A stretch of DNA of 32,522 nt from Bacteroidota bacterium (GCA_021789975.1 JAJYIT010000043.1:1-32522); one strand, 5' to 3'; shown: positions 17,214 to 26,368, counted from the first letter of the stretch. Program-made: numbers and translations. Notes: generated by a model from the letters alone, not told the origin.

Positions 17214-18650
17214 TCAAATATCGTAATAGAGCATGAATTCGTACGGATGCGGCCTAAGGGCTACCTGTTTCACTTCCGATGCCATCTTGTAACGTATCCA
17301 CAAGCTAACCAGGTCTTCTGTGAATACATCTCCGCGCAACAGGAATTCATGGTCTCGTTCTAGAGCCTTGAGAGAGTCCTCGAGCGAACCGGGAGTCGAG
17401 GGAACGTTGCGGAGTTCTTCCGGTGATAGATCATAAATATCCTTATCCAAAGGCTCACCCGGATCTATCTTGTTAATTATCCCGTCAATACCTGCCAAAA
17501 GCAAAGCAGGAAACGCGAGATATGGATTAGTTGATGGATCGGGGACACGGAACTCAATGCGTTTTGCCTTCGGACTCTTGGAGTACATCGGTATCCTTAC
17601 TGCGGCTGATCGGTTTCTCTGGCTATACGCAAGGTTAACCGGAGCCTCAAAGCCTGGAACCAGTCGGTGGTAAGAGTTGGTGGTTGGATTGGTGATTGCA
17701 CAAATGGCCGCAGCGTGTTTCAGCAGACCGCCGATGTAGTACAGTGCCATCTCACTCAAATTGGCATAGCCGTTTCCGTAAAAAAGCGGCTTACCCGCTT
17801 TCCATAAGCTTTGATGAACGTGCATACCCGAGCCGTTGTCGCCGAATAAGGGCTTCGGCATGAAAGTCACGCTCTTGTTGTTCTTGGCAGCCACGTTCTT
17901 TGTAATATACTTGTAAGTCATAAGATTATCGGCTACAGTCAGAAGCGGCGCGAATCTCATGTCGATTTCCGTCTGTCCTCCTGTCGCTACTTCGTGATGA
18001 TGAACTTCCACGTTGATCCCGACCTTCTTCATGGTCAGTACCATCTCAGACCTCAAGTCCTGCAAGCTGTCGGTTGGAGCTACCGGGAAATATCCCTCTT
18101 TAGTGCGCGGCCGGTAACCTAAGTTCTTTCCATCGTTGCTACCGCTGTTCCAGAATCCTTCCTGCGAATCGATCTCATAAAATCCAGAATTTATTTTCTG
18201 GTCGAACCTGACGTTATCGAATATGAAAAACTCGGCCTCAGGTCCAAAATACGCAGTGTCGGCAAGTCCTGTGGATTGGAGGTAAGCTTCGGCTTTGTGA
18301 GCAATGTATCGCGGATCGCGTTTATACGATTCACCGGTAATAGGATCCTTCACATCGCAGATTATGTTGAGCGTCTTGTGCAAGGTGAAAGGATCCAGAA
18401 AGTACTTTTCTACGTCGGGAATAAGCACCATGTCGCTTTCCTGTATAGCTTGGAAGCCACGTATGCTTGAGCCGTCGAAGCCGACACCTTCCTCAAAGGA
18501 ATTCTCAGTCAACTCGGTCGGTAGTATCGAGAAGTGTTGCCACTGTCCCGGAATATCGGTAAACCTCAAATCTATAATCTCGATGTCGTTGTCTTTTACA
18601 TATTTCAAAAGTTTATCTACGTCGCTCGCGGACCTGGCAACTTTTGCCAT
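17214..18650 (-). CDS. glnA: Glutamine synthetase, type I
   Basis: This enzyme makes glutamine from glutamate, ammonia and ATP in the cytoplasm as a dodecamer. The 478-residue product has the GSI landmarks: [11 protein letters not shown] near 56-66, [41 protein letters not shown] and EFRVPDPS. Tyr406 in DIYDLSPEE matches the adenylylation tyrosine of GSI-beta enzymes, so covalent control is possible, although no adenylyltransferase gene is in the window. The start ATG at 18650 has AGGAGG 6 nt upstream. The gene lies 14 nt after an Lrp-type regulator and is probably co-transcribed with it. A GC-rich hairpin follows. Confidence 0.98.
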   Translation of the reverse strand: MAKVARSASDVDKLLKYVKDNDIEIIDLRFTDIPGQWQHFSILPTELTENSFEEGVGFDGSSIRGFQAIQESDMVLIPDVEKYFLDPFTLHKTLNIICDVKDPITGESYKRDPRYIAHKAEAYLQSTGLADTAYFGPEAEFFIFDNVRFDQKINSGFYEIDSQEGFWNSGSNDGKNLGYRPRTKEGYFPVAPTDSLQDLRSEMVLTMKKVGINVEVHHHEVATGGQTEIDMRFAPLLTVADNLMTYKYITKNVAAKNNKSVTFMPKPLFGDNGSGMHVHQSLWKAGKPLFYGNGYANLSEMALYYIGGLLKHAAAICAITNPTTNSYHRLVPGFEAPVNLAYSQRNRSAAVRIPMYSKSPKAKRIEFRVPDPSTNPYLAFPALLLAGIDGIINKIDPGEPLDKDIYDLSPEELRNVPSTPGSLEDSLKALERDHEFLLRGDVFTEDLVSLWIRYKMASEVKQVALRPHPYEFMLYYDI

Positions 18651-18664
18651 TTGTTCCTCCTGGG

Positions 18665-19141
18665 TTAGTTGTTTTGTGTCTTAAGTACAGTTGACTCTTT
18701 GATTGTAGACAATACCACACTTGTCTTGGTGCTCAGCACTCCGGGCCAAGATTGAATTCTTGAGAGGAGCTTCTCAAGCGAATTCGTGTTCTCTGCTCTG
18801 ATTTTCAGAAGATGCGAACCTTCCCCGGTCACGGAATGACATTCGAGTATTTCTTCCGTCTCCCGTGCGCGTTCCATGAACATTTGATAGTGTTTACTCG
18901 AATCGATTGAAACGGTGATGAAAGCAGTTATGTCCTTACCCAGCCTCTTCGCATCGAGTATTGCGGTATACCCTCTTATGAACCCTCGCTCCTCCAGCTT
19001 CTGAATGCGTTCAGATATAGTCGGAATGGTTAGACCGAGCTGTTGTGCCATCTCGTTCAGCTTTGTCCGAGCATTTTTCTGGAGTATTTCCAGCAGCCGA
19101 TGGTCGATCGGATCTAGCTTCTTGTCGGTTAAGTTTAACAT
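18665..19141 (-). CDS. Lrp/AsnC-family transcriptional regulator
   Basis: This is a small regulator (158 residues) with an N-terminal helix-turn-helix (about 12-60; [20 protein letters not shown], then [16 protein letters not shown]) and a C-terminal RAM effector-binding domain (about 70-145; [22 protein letters not shown]). Such proteins sense amino acids. It is the first gene of a pair with glnA (14-nt gap), so it most likely controls nitrogen or glutamine metabolism, including its own operon. The ATG at 19141 has no good ribosome site close by. AT-rich DNA with repeated AATAAGT just upstream suits Lrp binding. Confidence 0.95.
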   Translation of the reverse strand: MLNLTDKKLDPIDHRLLEILQKNARTKLNEMAQQLGLTIPTISERIQKLEERGFIRGYTAILDAKRLGKDITAFITVSIDSSKHYQMFMERARETEEILECHSVTGEGSHLLKIRAENTNSLEKLLSRIQSWPGVLSTKTSVVLSTIKESTVLKTQNN

Positions 19142-19184
19142 GTCTGATGTGTTTTTCTTATTTCCTAAGTTATTTTATGGCAAT

Positions 19185-19213
19185 AAGTTAAAATAATAAG
19201 TAACGATTGTCAA
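19185..19213 (-). promoter_or_regulatory. Promoter of the lrp-glnA operon with possible Lrp sites
   Basis: On the minus strand TTGACA (19208-19213, 6 of 6) is followed after 17 nt by TAACTT (19185-19190), a weak -10. The direct repeat AATAAGT (19182-19188 and 19195-19201, 13 bp apart) overlaps the core. The placement of AT-rich repeats over a promoter in front of an lrp-type gene suggests autoregulation. Transcription would start about 36 nt ahead of the lrp start codon. Confidence 0.45.
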
Positions 19214-19274
19214 GTGGAAACTTATCCCGTCATTCCGTAGTCAATCCGCTTACTCCGCCAACCAACCCAATGCT

Positions 19275-20045
19275 TTATTCTCTTTCTTTGCTCTTTTCCC
19301 AGAGCTCGTTCATTTGATTGAGTGTCGCATCATGCAGTGAAATCCCCTGCTTACTCAGTTCGGTTTCCACAAACGAAAAACGACTCAAGAATTTCTCGGT
19401 GGCGAGTCGCAATGCGCTCTCCGGATGAACTCCAATATGTCTTGCATAGTTTACAAGCGAAAAAAGGAAGTCGCCCAATTCTTCTTCGACCCGTTGCTCC
19501 TCCTTGGATTTGACAACCTCCTGAAGCTCATTCAATTCTTCCAGGACCTTTGGCCAAACCTCATCCGAACTTTCCCAGTCGAAGCCGACTTTGGCGGCAC
19601 GATCCTGGACTTTGAAAGCACGTGCCAGAGCCGGGAAAGCGACTGGAATTCCTTCAAAGATCGACTTTCTCCCCTGCGCACTCTTTATTCTCTCCCAATT
19701 TATCTTGACTTGTTCCGGAGTTTCGGCATCTACTTCACCGAAGACATGTGGATGCCGCACAACCATCTTTCTTGTCTCAGAGCGAACCATTTCGACGAGA
19801 GTGAACCTTCCTTCGTCTTCTGCTATCTGTGCATGTAGTAGAACATTTAAGAGTATATCACCGAGTTCTCCCTTGACTTCATCCCACTTCTCTCCGTCAA
19901 TTGCCTCCACAAGTTCATAGACCTCTTCCAATGTGTAGTGCCTGATTGACCGATTCGTCTGGATCCGATCCCACGGACATTCTCTTCTCAACCTTCTGAC
20001 AACTTCGACAAATTCCTGCAGAGCGTTCTCTTCGATCTTAGTCAT
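19275..20045 (-). CDS. mazG: Nucleoside triphosphate pyrophosphohydrolase MazG
   Basis: This enzyme hydrolyses NTPs to NMP and pyrophosphate, a house-cleaning and stress-related activity. The 256-residue length matches full-size two-domain MazG. The first MazG domain (about 20-115) has LRRECPWD, EEVYELVEAID and the metal-binding motif GELGDILLNVLLH. The second (about 150-250) has KVGFDWESSDEVW, EELNELQE and EELGDFLFSLVN. The start ATG at 20045 overlaps the stop of the upstream glycosyltransferase gene by four bases, so translation is probably coupled. It is the last gene of the cell-envelope/housekeeping run. Confidence 0.96.
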   Translation of the reverse strand: MTKIEENALQEFVEVVRRLRRECPWDRIQTNRSIRHYTLEEVYELVEAIDGEKWDEVKGELGDILLNVLLHAQIAEDEGRFTLVEMVRSETRKMVVRHPHVFGEVDAETPEQVKINWERIKSAQGRKSIFEGIPVAFPALARAFKVQDRAAKVGFDWESSDEVWPKVLEELNELQEVVKSKEEQRVEEELGDFLFSLVNYARHIGVHPESALRLATEKFLSRFSFVETELSKQGISLHDATLNQMNELWEKSKERE

Positions 20046-21169
20046 TGTACTTTACTTCCTGGTACATTCGTGGTTTTTAGAATTAGACTCGCTTGATCAA
20101 ACACTTCTCCTGGGCTCATACTTTTCATACATTTCATATATTCGGCTCCTTTGAAGTCGCAGTGATCTTTCCCGCAGCATCCCACTTCTTTCTTCAGCGG
20201 TACCTGACCGAGATTCCTTTCATAGGGGAACCATATGTCCGGATTTCCAGGCCCAAAAATACCGATAGTCGGAATTCCCACTGCTGCAGATATGTGCATT
20301 GGCGCTGCGTCGTTAGAAACGTATAAGTCAAAGCATGAAATCATGGATGCCAGGCGTCTCAATCCACCGGGATGCACAATTTTATAAATGCACTTTGTTG
20401 AGTTAGCAAATGCTTCAAGGTATCGGACGTCTTTCGGTCCGTATGTAACAACAATCTGAGCACCGATATCATCCTGGAGAAGATCTGCGAGCCTTGCATA
20501 GCTCTCAGCCTGCCAAACCTTTGCAGGCCATGTGGCCCCGAGGTGAAGACCGACAATCGGTTTGGCACATTCAAGACCGAGAGAAGTCAGGTATCGGACT
20601 GCCTCGACCCTTTCAGATTCAGTCAGGTATATCCGTGGAGGTCGATAGTCTTCGTTAATGCCGAGAGGTGCGAGATATCTTAGGTGAAATGAAACTGCGG
20701 AAATGTGGTCGGTCACGGTGATCGGATGTGTGAAAACTCTGCGGCGCCATCCGAACGCTCCGCCGATTCTCATTTTCGCACCGGATAGAAGGACGACTAT
20801 GGCACTTCGTGGATTTCCAAACAGGTCAATCGCGACGTCATAGCTTTTCTTCTTGAGGAACCGCACGACCTTGATTTGCTCAGCTACCTCCCAACTCTCA
20901 AAATCATAAGGAATTATCATGTCTAGGTAAGGGTTGTTTGCGAGCAAGGTAACTCCATGCTTGTCGCCGAGGTAGTCGATAGTGCTATCCGGAAACTTCT
21001 TTCTCAATGCCTCGATGACGGGAGTGGTAAGAACGATGTCCCCGATAAACCTAAGCCGGCTTACCAAAATCTTCACAGCAGAAACCAGATCTTCTGATCT
21101 TGAGCCGGTTTTCCAGTAGTCCAAAAAGGATGCCTGTTGAGTACATCCCACCGATCCATCTTCAGACAA
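20042..21169 (-). CDS. Glycosyltransferase family 9 (heptosyltransferase-like)
   Basis: This is a GT-B enzyme related to lipopolysaccharide heptosyltransferases, which act on the cytoplasmic face of the inner membrane in core or surface-glycan synthesis. The frame can start at TTG 21169 (375 aa). A GTG at 21076 would give MKILVSRLRFIGDIVLTTP, the usual beginning of the family, and I think it at least as likely, because the 31-residue extension is not conserved-looking and overlaps a palindrome. Domain signs are the N-terminal RFIGDIVLTTPVI, GLHLGATWPAKVW in the middle, and FDLYVSNDAAPMHISAAVGIP. A Cys-rich tail (GCCGKDHCDFKG) is common in this family. The sugar donor cannot be deduced. Confidence 0.9.
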   Translation of the reverse strand: MSEDGSVGCTQQASFLDYWKTGSRSEDLVSAVKILVSRLRFIGDIVLTTPVIEALRKKFPDSTIDYLGDKHGVTLLANNPYLDMIIPYDFESWEVAEQIKVVRFLKKKSYDVAIDLFGNPRSAIVVLLSGAKMRIGGAFGWRRRVFTHPITVTDHISAVSFHLRYLAPLGINEDYRPPRIYLTESERVEAVRYLTSLGLECAKPIVGLHLGATWPAKVWQAESYARLADLLQDDIGAQIVVTYGPKDVRYLEAFANSTKCIYKIVHPGGLRRLASMISCFDLYVSNDAAPMHISAAVGIPTIGIFGPGNPDIWFPYERNLGQVPLKKEVGCCGKDHCDFKGAEYMKCMKSMSPGEVFDQASLILKTTNVPGSKVQ

Positions 21170-21211
21170 AATTGTCTGGCAATCCTCACTGGCAAAGTCG
21201 AGATTTCGAAT

Positions 21212-22474
21212 TCAGAACTCATCGCTTTGGACCCGCTCAATATCTGCACGGAGACCCTTCAGTTTCTCCTCAATGCGTTCGTAGCCGCGGTCCATGTGGT
21301 ATATCCTGAGTACTTCTGTTGTTCCCTGGGCGACGAGCCCCGCAATGATCAGTGATGCGCTGGCGCGTAAATCCGTGGACATCACCTTTGCTCCTTTCAG
21401 CGAACCTACTCCTTTGACAATAGCTACGTTCTCTTTAACCTCGATGTCGGCACCAAGACGGACCAGCTCTGGTACGTGTTTGAACCGATCGAAATATATT
21501 GTTTCTGTCACGATCGAGGATCCGTTAGATAGTGTCATGAGCGCGATCCATTGAGCCTGCATGTCTGTCGGGAACCCAGGATATGGTGAGGTAGAGATAT
21601 CAACGGGTTGAATCTCAACAGGTGCTTTCAGCTCGATCCAATTCTGTCCGGTAATCACTTGGGCTCCAGCCCGTTCGAGCTTTGCCAGCAAAGCCGAAAC
21701 ATGAGTTGGCTCGCAATTGATCACGCGTATTGACCCTCCTGTAATTGCTCCCGCGATCAACAGAGTTCCCGTTTCAATCCGGTCAGGAATATTCATGAAA
21801 TCTACAGCATGAAGTTCACGAACTCCTTCAATTGTAACCGTTGGAGTGCCCAATCCCTGGATTTGCGCTCCCATCTTGACCAGAAATTCGCCCAGTGCTA
21901 CTATTTCGGGTTCCAATGCTGCATTTCCGATTGTTGTTGTACCTTCTGCAAGTACGGCAGCCATCATGACATTGCCGGTAGCACCTACACTCGAGACATC
22001 AAATTCTATATGTGCACCCTTTAGTTTTTTTGCTTTGGCCACTATGTAGCCGGACTCAAGCGTAACATCCGCGCCGAGCTTCTGCATACCTTCTATATGA
22101 AGATTGACTGGACGTGGACCCCACGCGCAACCTCCCGGCAATGAGACCTTAGCGTGCCCGTAACGAGCGAGAAGAGGCCCGAGGACATAAATTGACGCAC
22201 GCATCTTTTTCACCAATTCGTATGGTGCTTCAAAATTGGCTACGTGCTTTGTGTCGATAGTTTGTTCGTTTCCAGACAACGCGACTCTCGCCCCGAGTGT
22301 CTCCAGAAGACGCGACATCGTAGCGACATCTCTGAGGTCAGGAGTATTGCGAATCGTATATGTACCCGGCGCCAGCAGACATGCCGGCATCAGCGCGAGT
22401 GACGCGTTCTTGGCACCGCTGACATGCACCTGCCCGAAGAGCTTGTTCCCACCGCGGATCACAAACTTATACAT
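21212..22474 (-). CDS. murA: UDP-N-acetylglucosamine 1-carboxyvinyltransferase
   Basis: This enzyme catalyses the first committed step of peptidoglycan synthesis, transferring enolpyruvate from PEP to UDP-GlcNAc in the cytoplasm. ATG 22474 is chosen because GAGG lies just ahead, while a TTG five codons further upstream has no ribosome site. The 420-residue product shows VSGAKNASL (Lys/Asn contacts) and the active-site loop PGGCAWGPRPV with Cys116, the residue attacked by fosfomycin. The loop has Trp-Gly-Pro where E. coli has Ile-Gly-Ala. TDMQAQW and RASASLIIAGL lie further on. It follows ftsX by 27 nt. Confidence 0.97.
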   Translation of the reverse strand: MYKFVIRGGNKLFGQVHVSGAKNASLALMPACLLAPGTYTIRNTPDLRDVATMSRLLETLGARVALSGNEQTIDTKHVANFEAPYELVKKMRASIYVLGPLLARYGHAKVSLPGGCAWGPRPVNLHIEGMQKLGADVTLESGYIVAKAKKLKGAHIEFDVSSVGATGNVMMAAVLAEGTTTIGNAALEPEIVALGEFLVKMGAQIQGLGTPTVTIEGVRELHAVDFMNIPDRIETGTLLIAGAITGGSIRVINCEPTHVSALLAKLERAGAQVITGQNWIELKAPVEIQPVDISTSPYPGFPTDMQAQWIALMTLSNGSSIVTETIYFDRFKHVPELVRLGADIEVKENVAIVKGVGSLKGAKVMSTDLRASASLIIAGLVAQGTTEVLRIYHMDRGYERIEEKLKGLRADIERVQSDEF

Positions 22475-22501
22475 GTATCCTCGACTCAATCGGTTTGATC
22501 T

Positions 22502-23383
22502 TCATTGCGAGAGACCCTCTTTGATATATTTCCTCGTGGCGAACAAAGTTGAAAAGAAGCCAAGAAAAGTGGCCAGCCCTACTATCGATACGTAGAAGGC
22601 TACTGTTGGCAACGCCTGGATTAAGAATTCTTGTCTTAGGACAAACACCGCAGCGCTTAAAGTTCCATAGATGGTCCCTGTCGCGATTATGCCCCCTGTC
22701 AGTCCTTGAATTATGCCTCCTAGTATGAACGGCATCCTAACGAACATTCTTGAAGCTCCGACAAGTTTCATTGTGTCGATTATTCGCTTCTTATAGGAAA
22801 TCGCCAGCCGCATGGAATTGTAAACAAGGAATATGGACAATAGTGCCAAGGCACCGCCAAATCCGATCATTATCCAATAGAACAATCTAATTCTCTGGTC
22901 TATGAGGGTGAGGAGTATCTTTCTGTATTTGACAGAGCCTATCCCCTGTATATCCCTAAGCGACTTTGCGATTGCGGCGATTCCGTTCGAGTTCTTGTAG
23001 CTACCTCTTGCAAATACTCTGAACGAGGCCGGTAACGGATTGAAATCCAGAACTGATGTGATATCCTGGCCGAATTCTTTCTTGAAGATATCAGCCGCTT
23101 CATCCTTACTCACAAATATCACCGTTTTAACTCCGGGCACTTCCAAGATAGCACGTCTCACATCACTGATTTGTTGGGATGAAAGAGAATCGGAAAGGAA
23201 AGCCTCAATCTCCACTTTACCTCTCAAGTAATCCAGAAACTTCTCAGCCTGAGTTGAAGTGATGTAGAAACTTCCGAGCAGCATGAACGAGAGTGCCACC
23301 ATCACAATTGAAAAGAACGCGCTCAGCTTTGCTCTCCGCAAGCCGCTAAATGCCTCTTTAACCACAAACCAAAGCCTGCTCAA
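22502..23383 (-). CDS. ftsX: Cell-division permease-like protein FtsX
   Basis: This is an inner-membrane protein that, with the ATPase FtsE, activates peptidoglycan hydrolases at the septum. The 293-residue product has four hydrophobic helices (about 22-43, 165-190, 212-240 and 258-283) and a large extracytoplasmic loop between the first two containing VEIEAFLSD and FVSKDEAADIFKKEFG, typical of FtsX. The start is TTG 23383, which overlaps the pheA stop (TTGA), so it is translationally coupled to pheA. No ftsE lies next to it in this window, unlike the common ftsEX arrangement. The C-terminal helix ends in RKYIKEGLSQ. Confidence 0.95.
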   Translation of the reverse strand: MSRLWFVVKEAFSGLRRAKLSAFFSIVMVALSFMLLGSFYITSTQAEKFLDYLRGKVEIEAFLSDSLSSQQISDVRRAILEVPGVKTVIFVSKDEAADIFKKEFGQDITSVLDFNPLPASFRVFARGSYKNSNGIAAIAKSLRDIQGIGSVKYRKILLTLIDQRIRLFYWIMIGFGGALALLSIFLVYNSMRLAISYKKRIIDTMKLVGASRMFVRMPFILGGIIQGLTGGIIATGTIYGTLSAAVFVLRQEFLIQALPTVAFYVSIVGLATFLGFFSTLFATRKYIKEGLSQ

Positions 23384-24213
23384 AGGATGGTCCTCCCCGA
23401 CCTGAAGCTTCCGACAACCTTCACATGGGGACTGATCTCACGAAGGTGACTAATTGCGTTGGACTGCCTTTCGTCTGCGACACTTCCCCTAAAATCCACG
23501 AAGAACTCATAATCCCAGGGTTTACGGACAATCGGGATTGATTCGATAGAAAGCAAGTCGATATCGCGGATTGCAAAGACGCTTAGCGCTCTGTGCAATT
23601 CACCCGGTCTGTTTCTTAACCCAAAAACAATACAGGTCTTATCCGCGTCGGGTCTCACGGAGTAATCGCGTGAGACTATCATGAACCTGGTGAAGTTGTG
23701 ACCATCGCTTTCAAGATGGCGTTTAAGCACGATGAGTCCGTAATCCTCGGCCGCCGCTTCGCTGGCTATCGCTGCAATAGATTTGTCTCCTGAACCGGAA
23801 ACGAACTTTGCGGCTCCTGCTGTGTCGTAGTACTCGATCCTCTTGAGCTTCTTCTGGTGGATGAACTTTCGACACTGAAGAAGTGCCTGGGGATGGGAAT
23901 AAACATTTTTGATTGATGAAAGAGTGGCGCCGCGTATGGCAAGCAACGAATGCGAAATTTTCAGCCTGATTTCTCCTATCCCATACACAGGCTCCTCATC
24001 GAGTAAACTGAACACTTCACGAATGCCGCCGCCGAGTGTGTTCTCCACAGGGATGACCCCGCGGTCCACTTTTTTACTTACCACTGAATGGATCGCGTCG
24101 GCGAAAGTATTGAAAGGGAACAAGTCGATACTTGTGCCTCGAAAGAAGTGTTTGGCAGCAATCTCGCTATATGCCCCCTTCTCCCCCTGGAATGCTATTT
24201 TGAGTTTCTTCAT
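23380..24213 (-). CDS. pheA: Prephenate dehydratase (phenylalanine biosynthesis)
   Basis: This enzyme converts prephenate to phenylpyruvate. The catalytic domain (about 3-180) starts KIAFQGEKGAYSE and contains VENTLGGG, SHPQALLQC and HNFTRFMIV with the TRF-type motif. A C-terminal ACT domain (about 190-270; RNRPGELHRALSVFA, SIESIPI) gives feedback control by phenylalanine. ATG 24213 (MKKLKIAF) is preferred because it matches the family start and lies 4 nt after the preceding stop. ATG 24234 is also possible but abuts GGAGGG with no gap. There is no chorismate mutase domain, so it is a monofunctional type. Confidence 0.95.
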   Translation of the reverse strand: MKKLKIAFQGEKGAYSEIAAKHFFRGTSIDLFPFNTFADAIHSVVSKKVDRGVIPVENTLGGGIREVFSLLDEEPVYGIGEIRLKISHSLLAIRGATLSSIKNVYSHPQALLQCRKFIHQKKLKRIEYYDTAGAAKFVSGSGDKSIAAIASEAAAEDYGLIVLKRHLESDGHNFTRFMIVSRDYSVRPDADKTCIVFGLRNRPGELHRALSVFAIRDIDLLSIESIPIVRKPWDYEFFVDFRGSVADERQSNAISHLREISPHVKVVGSFRSGRTIL

Positions 24214-24217
24214 GCCG

Positions 24218-24799
24218 TCAGAAGTTGGATTCATCCCTCCATAATGATATTTGCCACGGAGAAGTCGAGGATACCCTCTCCATTTCGAAATATGCCTTCC
24301 CGTCGACTTCCTCGATATCGGCCGGATTGAATGCAACGGTTAGCGTAAAGCCGCGAGTGACCGTCGCATGAAGCGAGTCCTCGTTAAGCGAGTATATATT
24401 GTTCCACGTCAGCGAAAGTCGATCGACAAGCTGGAACATCAAGCCCGTGGACCTCATCTCGTCATCTCTTCCCCACGCAACGTCCAGCCCGTTATCATAA
24501 TCGCGATAGATGAAAGTGAAATCGGGAGCAATAAGCTTGGAATAGACGGTTGTATCCTTGAAAGTATAAGCGTATAGAAAATTCTGAAATACTCCGTCGA
24601 CTGTCATTTGGTCAGTTATGATGCTATTCGGAGCGATTTGTTGCGTAGCAAGCTTAGGTGCAAATGGATTCTCACAGCCTGAAAGGACAATGGCCAACCC
24701 AACCACGCTCCATCTAAACAGCTTCAGTGCATTGAAACATAATCTGAATCTTGTCTCGCGGCGGCGACCATCAGATGGCCGGGGGAATTTCTCAGTCAT
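24218..24799 (-). CDS. Lipoprotein of unknown function, NTF2-like fold suspected (second of a pair)
   Basis: The 193-residue product has a long basic N-terminus and then a lipoprotein signal, VVGLAIVLSGC, with the lipid Cys at 42. The mature part has a segment resembling SnoaL/NTF2-like proteins (GVFQNFLYAYTFKDTTVYSKL, about 69-89) and ends WQISLWRDESNF. It starts with an ATGA overlap on the stop of the preceding lipoprotein gene, and ends just before pheA. The two proteins share a plan: a helical start with a residue set around FxxxLxxxF, a middle beta region, and a closing WxIxxWxD. I infer paralogy; the function is not known. Confidence 0.85.
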   Translation of the reverse strand: MTEKFPRPSDGRRRETRFRLCFNALKLFRWSVVGLAIVLSGCENPFAPKLATQQIAPNSIITDQMTVDGVFQNFLYAYTFKDTTVYSKLIAPDFTFIYRDYDNGLDVAWGRDDEMRSTGLMFQLVDRLSLTWNNIYSLNEDSLHATVTRGFTLTVAFNPADIEEVDGKAYFEMERVSSTSPWQISLWRDESNF

Positions 24800-25380
24800 T
24801 GACTGAACCTGGCTTTCATATCGCTCCAGGTCAAGCTGTCTCCGACTTTAGAATCGATCCAACGATAGATGGACCAGTTTTGGTTGCGATCGATACCTAA
24901 GTAGAACAGTAGATTCCCCTCTGCCTGCTGAGGATTGCCGGGGACCTTGTTTGGCCAAACCAGTGAGTAATTCGCGCTGAACGCGGCGGAGTCGCCAAGA
25001 GTAGTAAGATTCTCGGAAGATAGTATCAGTTGAGAACCAGCTGTCTTGGAGGACTGGACACTAAGATTGTTAAAGTAAGTTCGCTCAGAATTTCGGTCCC
25101 AGCTCATGAAAATCCCTTGATATTGTCGAAATACATCTGCAGGTGGATCGAAGCTAAACGGTCGGGCTCCAAAAGTTGTGTCAGAAAGACATGACATGTA
25201 GTTATCGACGTTGCGATCTGTAATCGAGTTGACCAAGTTTTGAATTACAACGTCCGGTGAAAGAGGCGGCTGAAAATCAGTACGCGCTTGCTGAGGTGGT
25301 TGAGGTTGGCGAGTTTCAAAGATTCCGCAGCCCGCTGCGAGAACTGAAATACCAAGCAAAATGGACATGATCCTGCTCAT
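24796..25380 (-). CDS. Lipoprotein of unknown function, NTF2-like fold suspected (first of a pair)
   Basis: The 194-residue product begins [18 protein letters not shown], with the lipobox LAAGC and lipid Cys18. A Pro/Gln-rich linker (residues 24-42) follows, then a mature domain with [22 protein letters not shown] (about 44-65) and a C-terminal [17 protein letters not shown]. The pattern matches the second lipoprotein and suits the SnoaL/NTF2-like fold. The start ATG overlaps the recR stop by four bases. It is probably exported and anchored to a membrane. I do not recognise a named family. Confidence 0.85.
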   Translation of the reverse strand: MSRIMSILLGISVLAAGCGIFETRQPQPPQQARTDFQPPLSPDVVIQNLVNSITDRNVDNYMSCLSDTTFGARPFSFDPPADVFRQYQGIFMSWDRNSERTYFNNLSVQSSKTAGSQLILSSENLTTLGDSAAFSANYSLVWPNKVPGNPQQAEGNLLFYLGIDRNQNWSIYRWIDSKVGDSLTWSDMKARFSQ

Positions 25381-25976
25381 TGCACAACTATTCGTCCCTC
25401 CAGGGCTCTAACCAGGGTCGCTTCATCTGCAAATTCGAGGTCGCCTCCGACGGGCACGCCGCGCGCGATTCGTGTTACTCGCACTCCAAGAGGTCTGAGC
25501 AAATTACTGAGGTAGATTGTTGTTGCTTCCCCCTCCACATCCGGGTTCAACGCGAGAATAACCTCCGTCACGCCTTCTTTCAGTCTGTTCAGCAACTCTT
25601 TAACTTTCAGCCTGTCGGGTCCGATCCCTTCGAGCGGACTCAACACTCCCCCGAGGACATGGTACAGACCGCGAAATTCATTTGTCTTTTCGAGTGCCAA
25701 AACATCGCTCGGATCTTCCAGTACACAAATAGACGAATGATCCCTCCCCGGGTCTGTGCAGATAGAACACGGATCACTTTCAGTAATGTTTTGGCAGATA
25801 GAGCAGTACCTTATTTTCTGCTTTACGTCGACGATTGCGTTGGCAAGCCGGTAGGAGTTCTCCTCATCGGATTTCAGTATATACAGAGCGAGTCTCTGAG
25901 CTGTTTTCCGTCCGATGCCGGGCAACTTGCTCAGTTCGCCGATAAGCGTTTCAAGACTCTGCGAAGTAAATATCAT
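25377..25976 (-). CDS. recR: Recombination mediator RecR
   Basis: This protein works in the RecFOR pathway, loading RecA onto gapped DNA. Its 199 residues match the family length. It has the helix-hairpin-helix near [20 protein letters not shown] (15-34), a Cys4 zinc motif (Cys58, 61, 70, 73) and a TOPRIM domain (about 80-175; [20 protein letters not shown] and [16 protein letters not shown]). It follows ybaB by 59 nt, which is a widespread gene order (ybaB-recR), and its stop overlaps the next gene's start. dnaX, a common neighbour, is not present in this window. Confidence 0.97.
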   Translation of the reverse strand: MIFTSQSLETLIGELSKLPGIGRKTAQRLALYILKSDEENSYRLANAIVDVKQKIRYCSICQNITESDPCSICTDPGRDHSSICVLEDPSDVLALEKTNEFRGLYHVLGGVLSPLEGIGPDRLKVKELLNRLKEGVTEVILALNPDVEGEATTIYLSNLLRPLGVRVTRIARGVPVGGDLEFADEATLVRALEGRIVVQ

Positions 25977-26035
25977 CCGGCCCGTCCGGGATCCAAATCT
26001 GCCGGTATGCTAAACGAACGGCTGGTTGACTCCAC

Positions 26036-26368
26036 TCAGGAGATACCTCCAAACTTAAAACCAGGGAGCAACGACAAAATCCCGCCCGCGCTTGCACCAA
26101 GATGATCAGTCGCCATCTTTTCGGCCTTACCAAGGGCATTGTTGACAGCCGCGGCGATGAGATCCTGGATCATTTGTTTGTCCTGGGTTTTTATCAGATC
26201 CTCCTCCACATCAATTCTTAGAATCTCCCTCTTACCATTTGCGGTGACCTTAGCCATACCGCCTCCTGCTTCACCGACTACGGTCATCCCTTCCAATTCG
26301 CTCATAGCCTTTTCAAGATTCTTCTGAAAATCGGTAAGCATCTTCTGCATGTTTCCAAAGTCATTCAT
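26036..26368 (-). CDS. ybaB: YbaB/EbfC-family nucleoid-associated protein
   Basis: This is a small DNA-binding protein (110 residues) that forms tweezer-like dimers in the family. It begins with a helix rich in Met and Gln (MNDFGNMQKMLTDFQKNLEKAM), followed by the conserved core VVGEAGGGMAKVTANGKREI and VEEDLIKTQDKQMIQDLIAAAVNNAL, and ends in a Gly-rich tail (SLLPGFKFGG). The ATG at 26368 has AAGGAG with a 6-nt gap. It lies 58 nt downstream of rnr and 59 nt upstream of recR. Confidence 0.95.
   Translation of the reverse strand: MNDFGNMQKMLTDFQKNLEKAMSELEGMTVVGEAGGGMAKVTANGKREILRIDVEEDLIKTQDKQMIQDLIAAAVNNALGKAEKMATDHLGASAGGILSLLPGFKFGGIS

Noticed and set aside
25380-26105. Plus-strand frame of 241 codons
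   Set aside because: It is antisense to recR, which is clearly real from its zinc and TOPRIM motifs. The product has no domain pattern.
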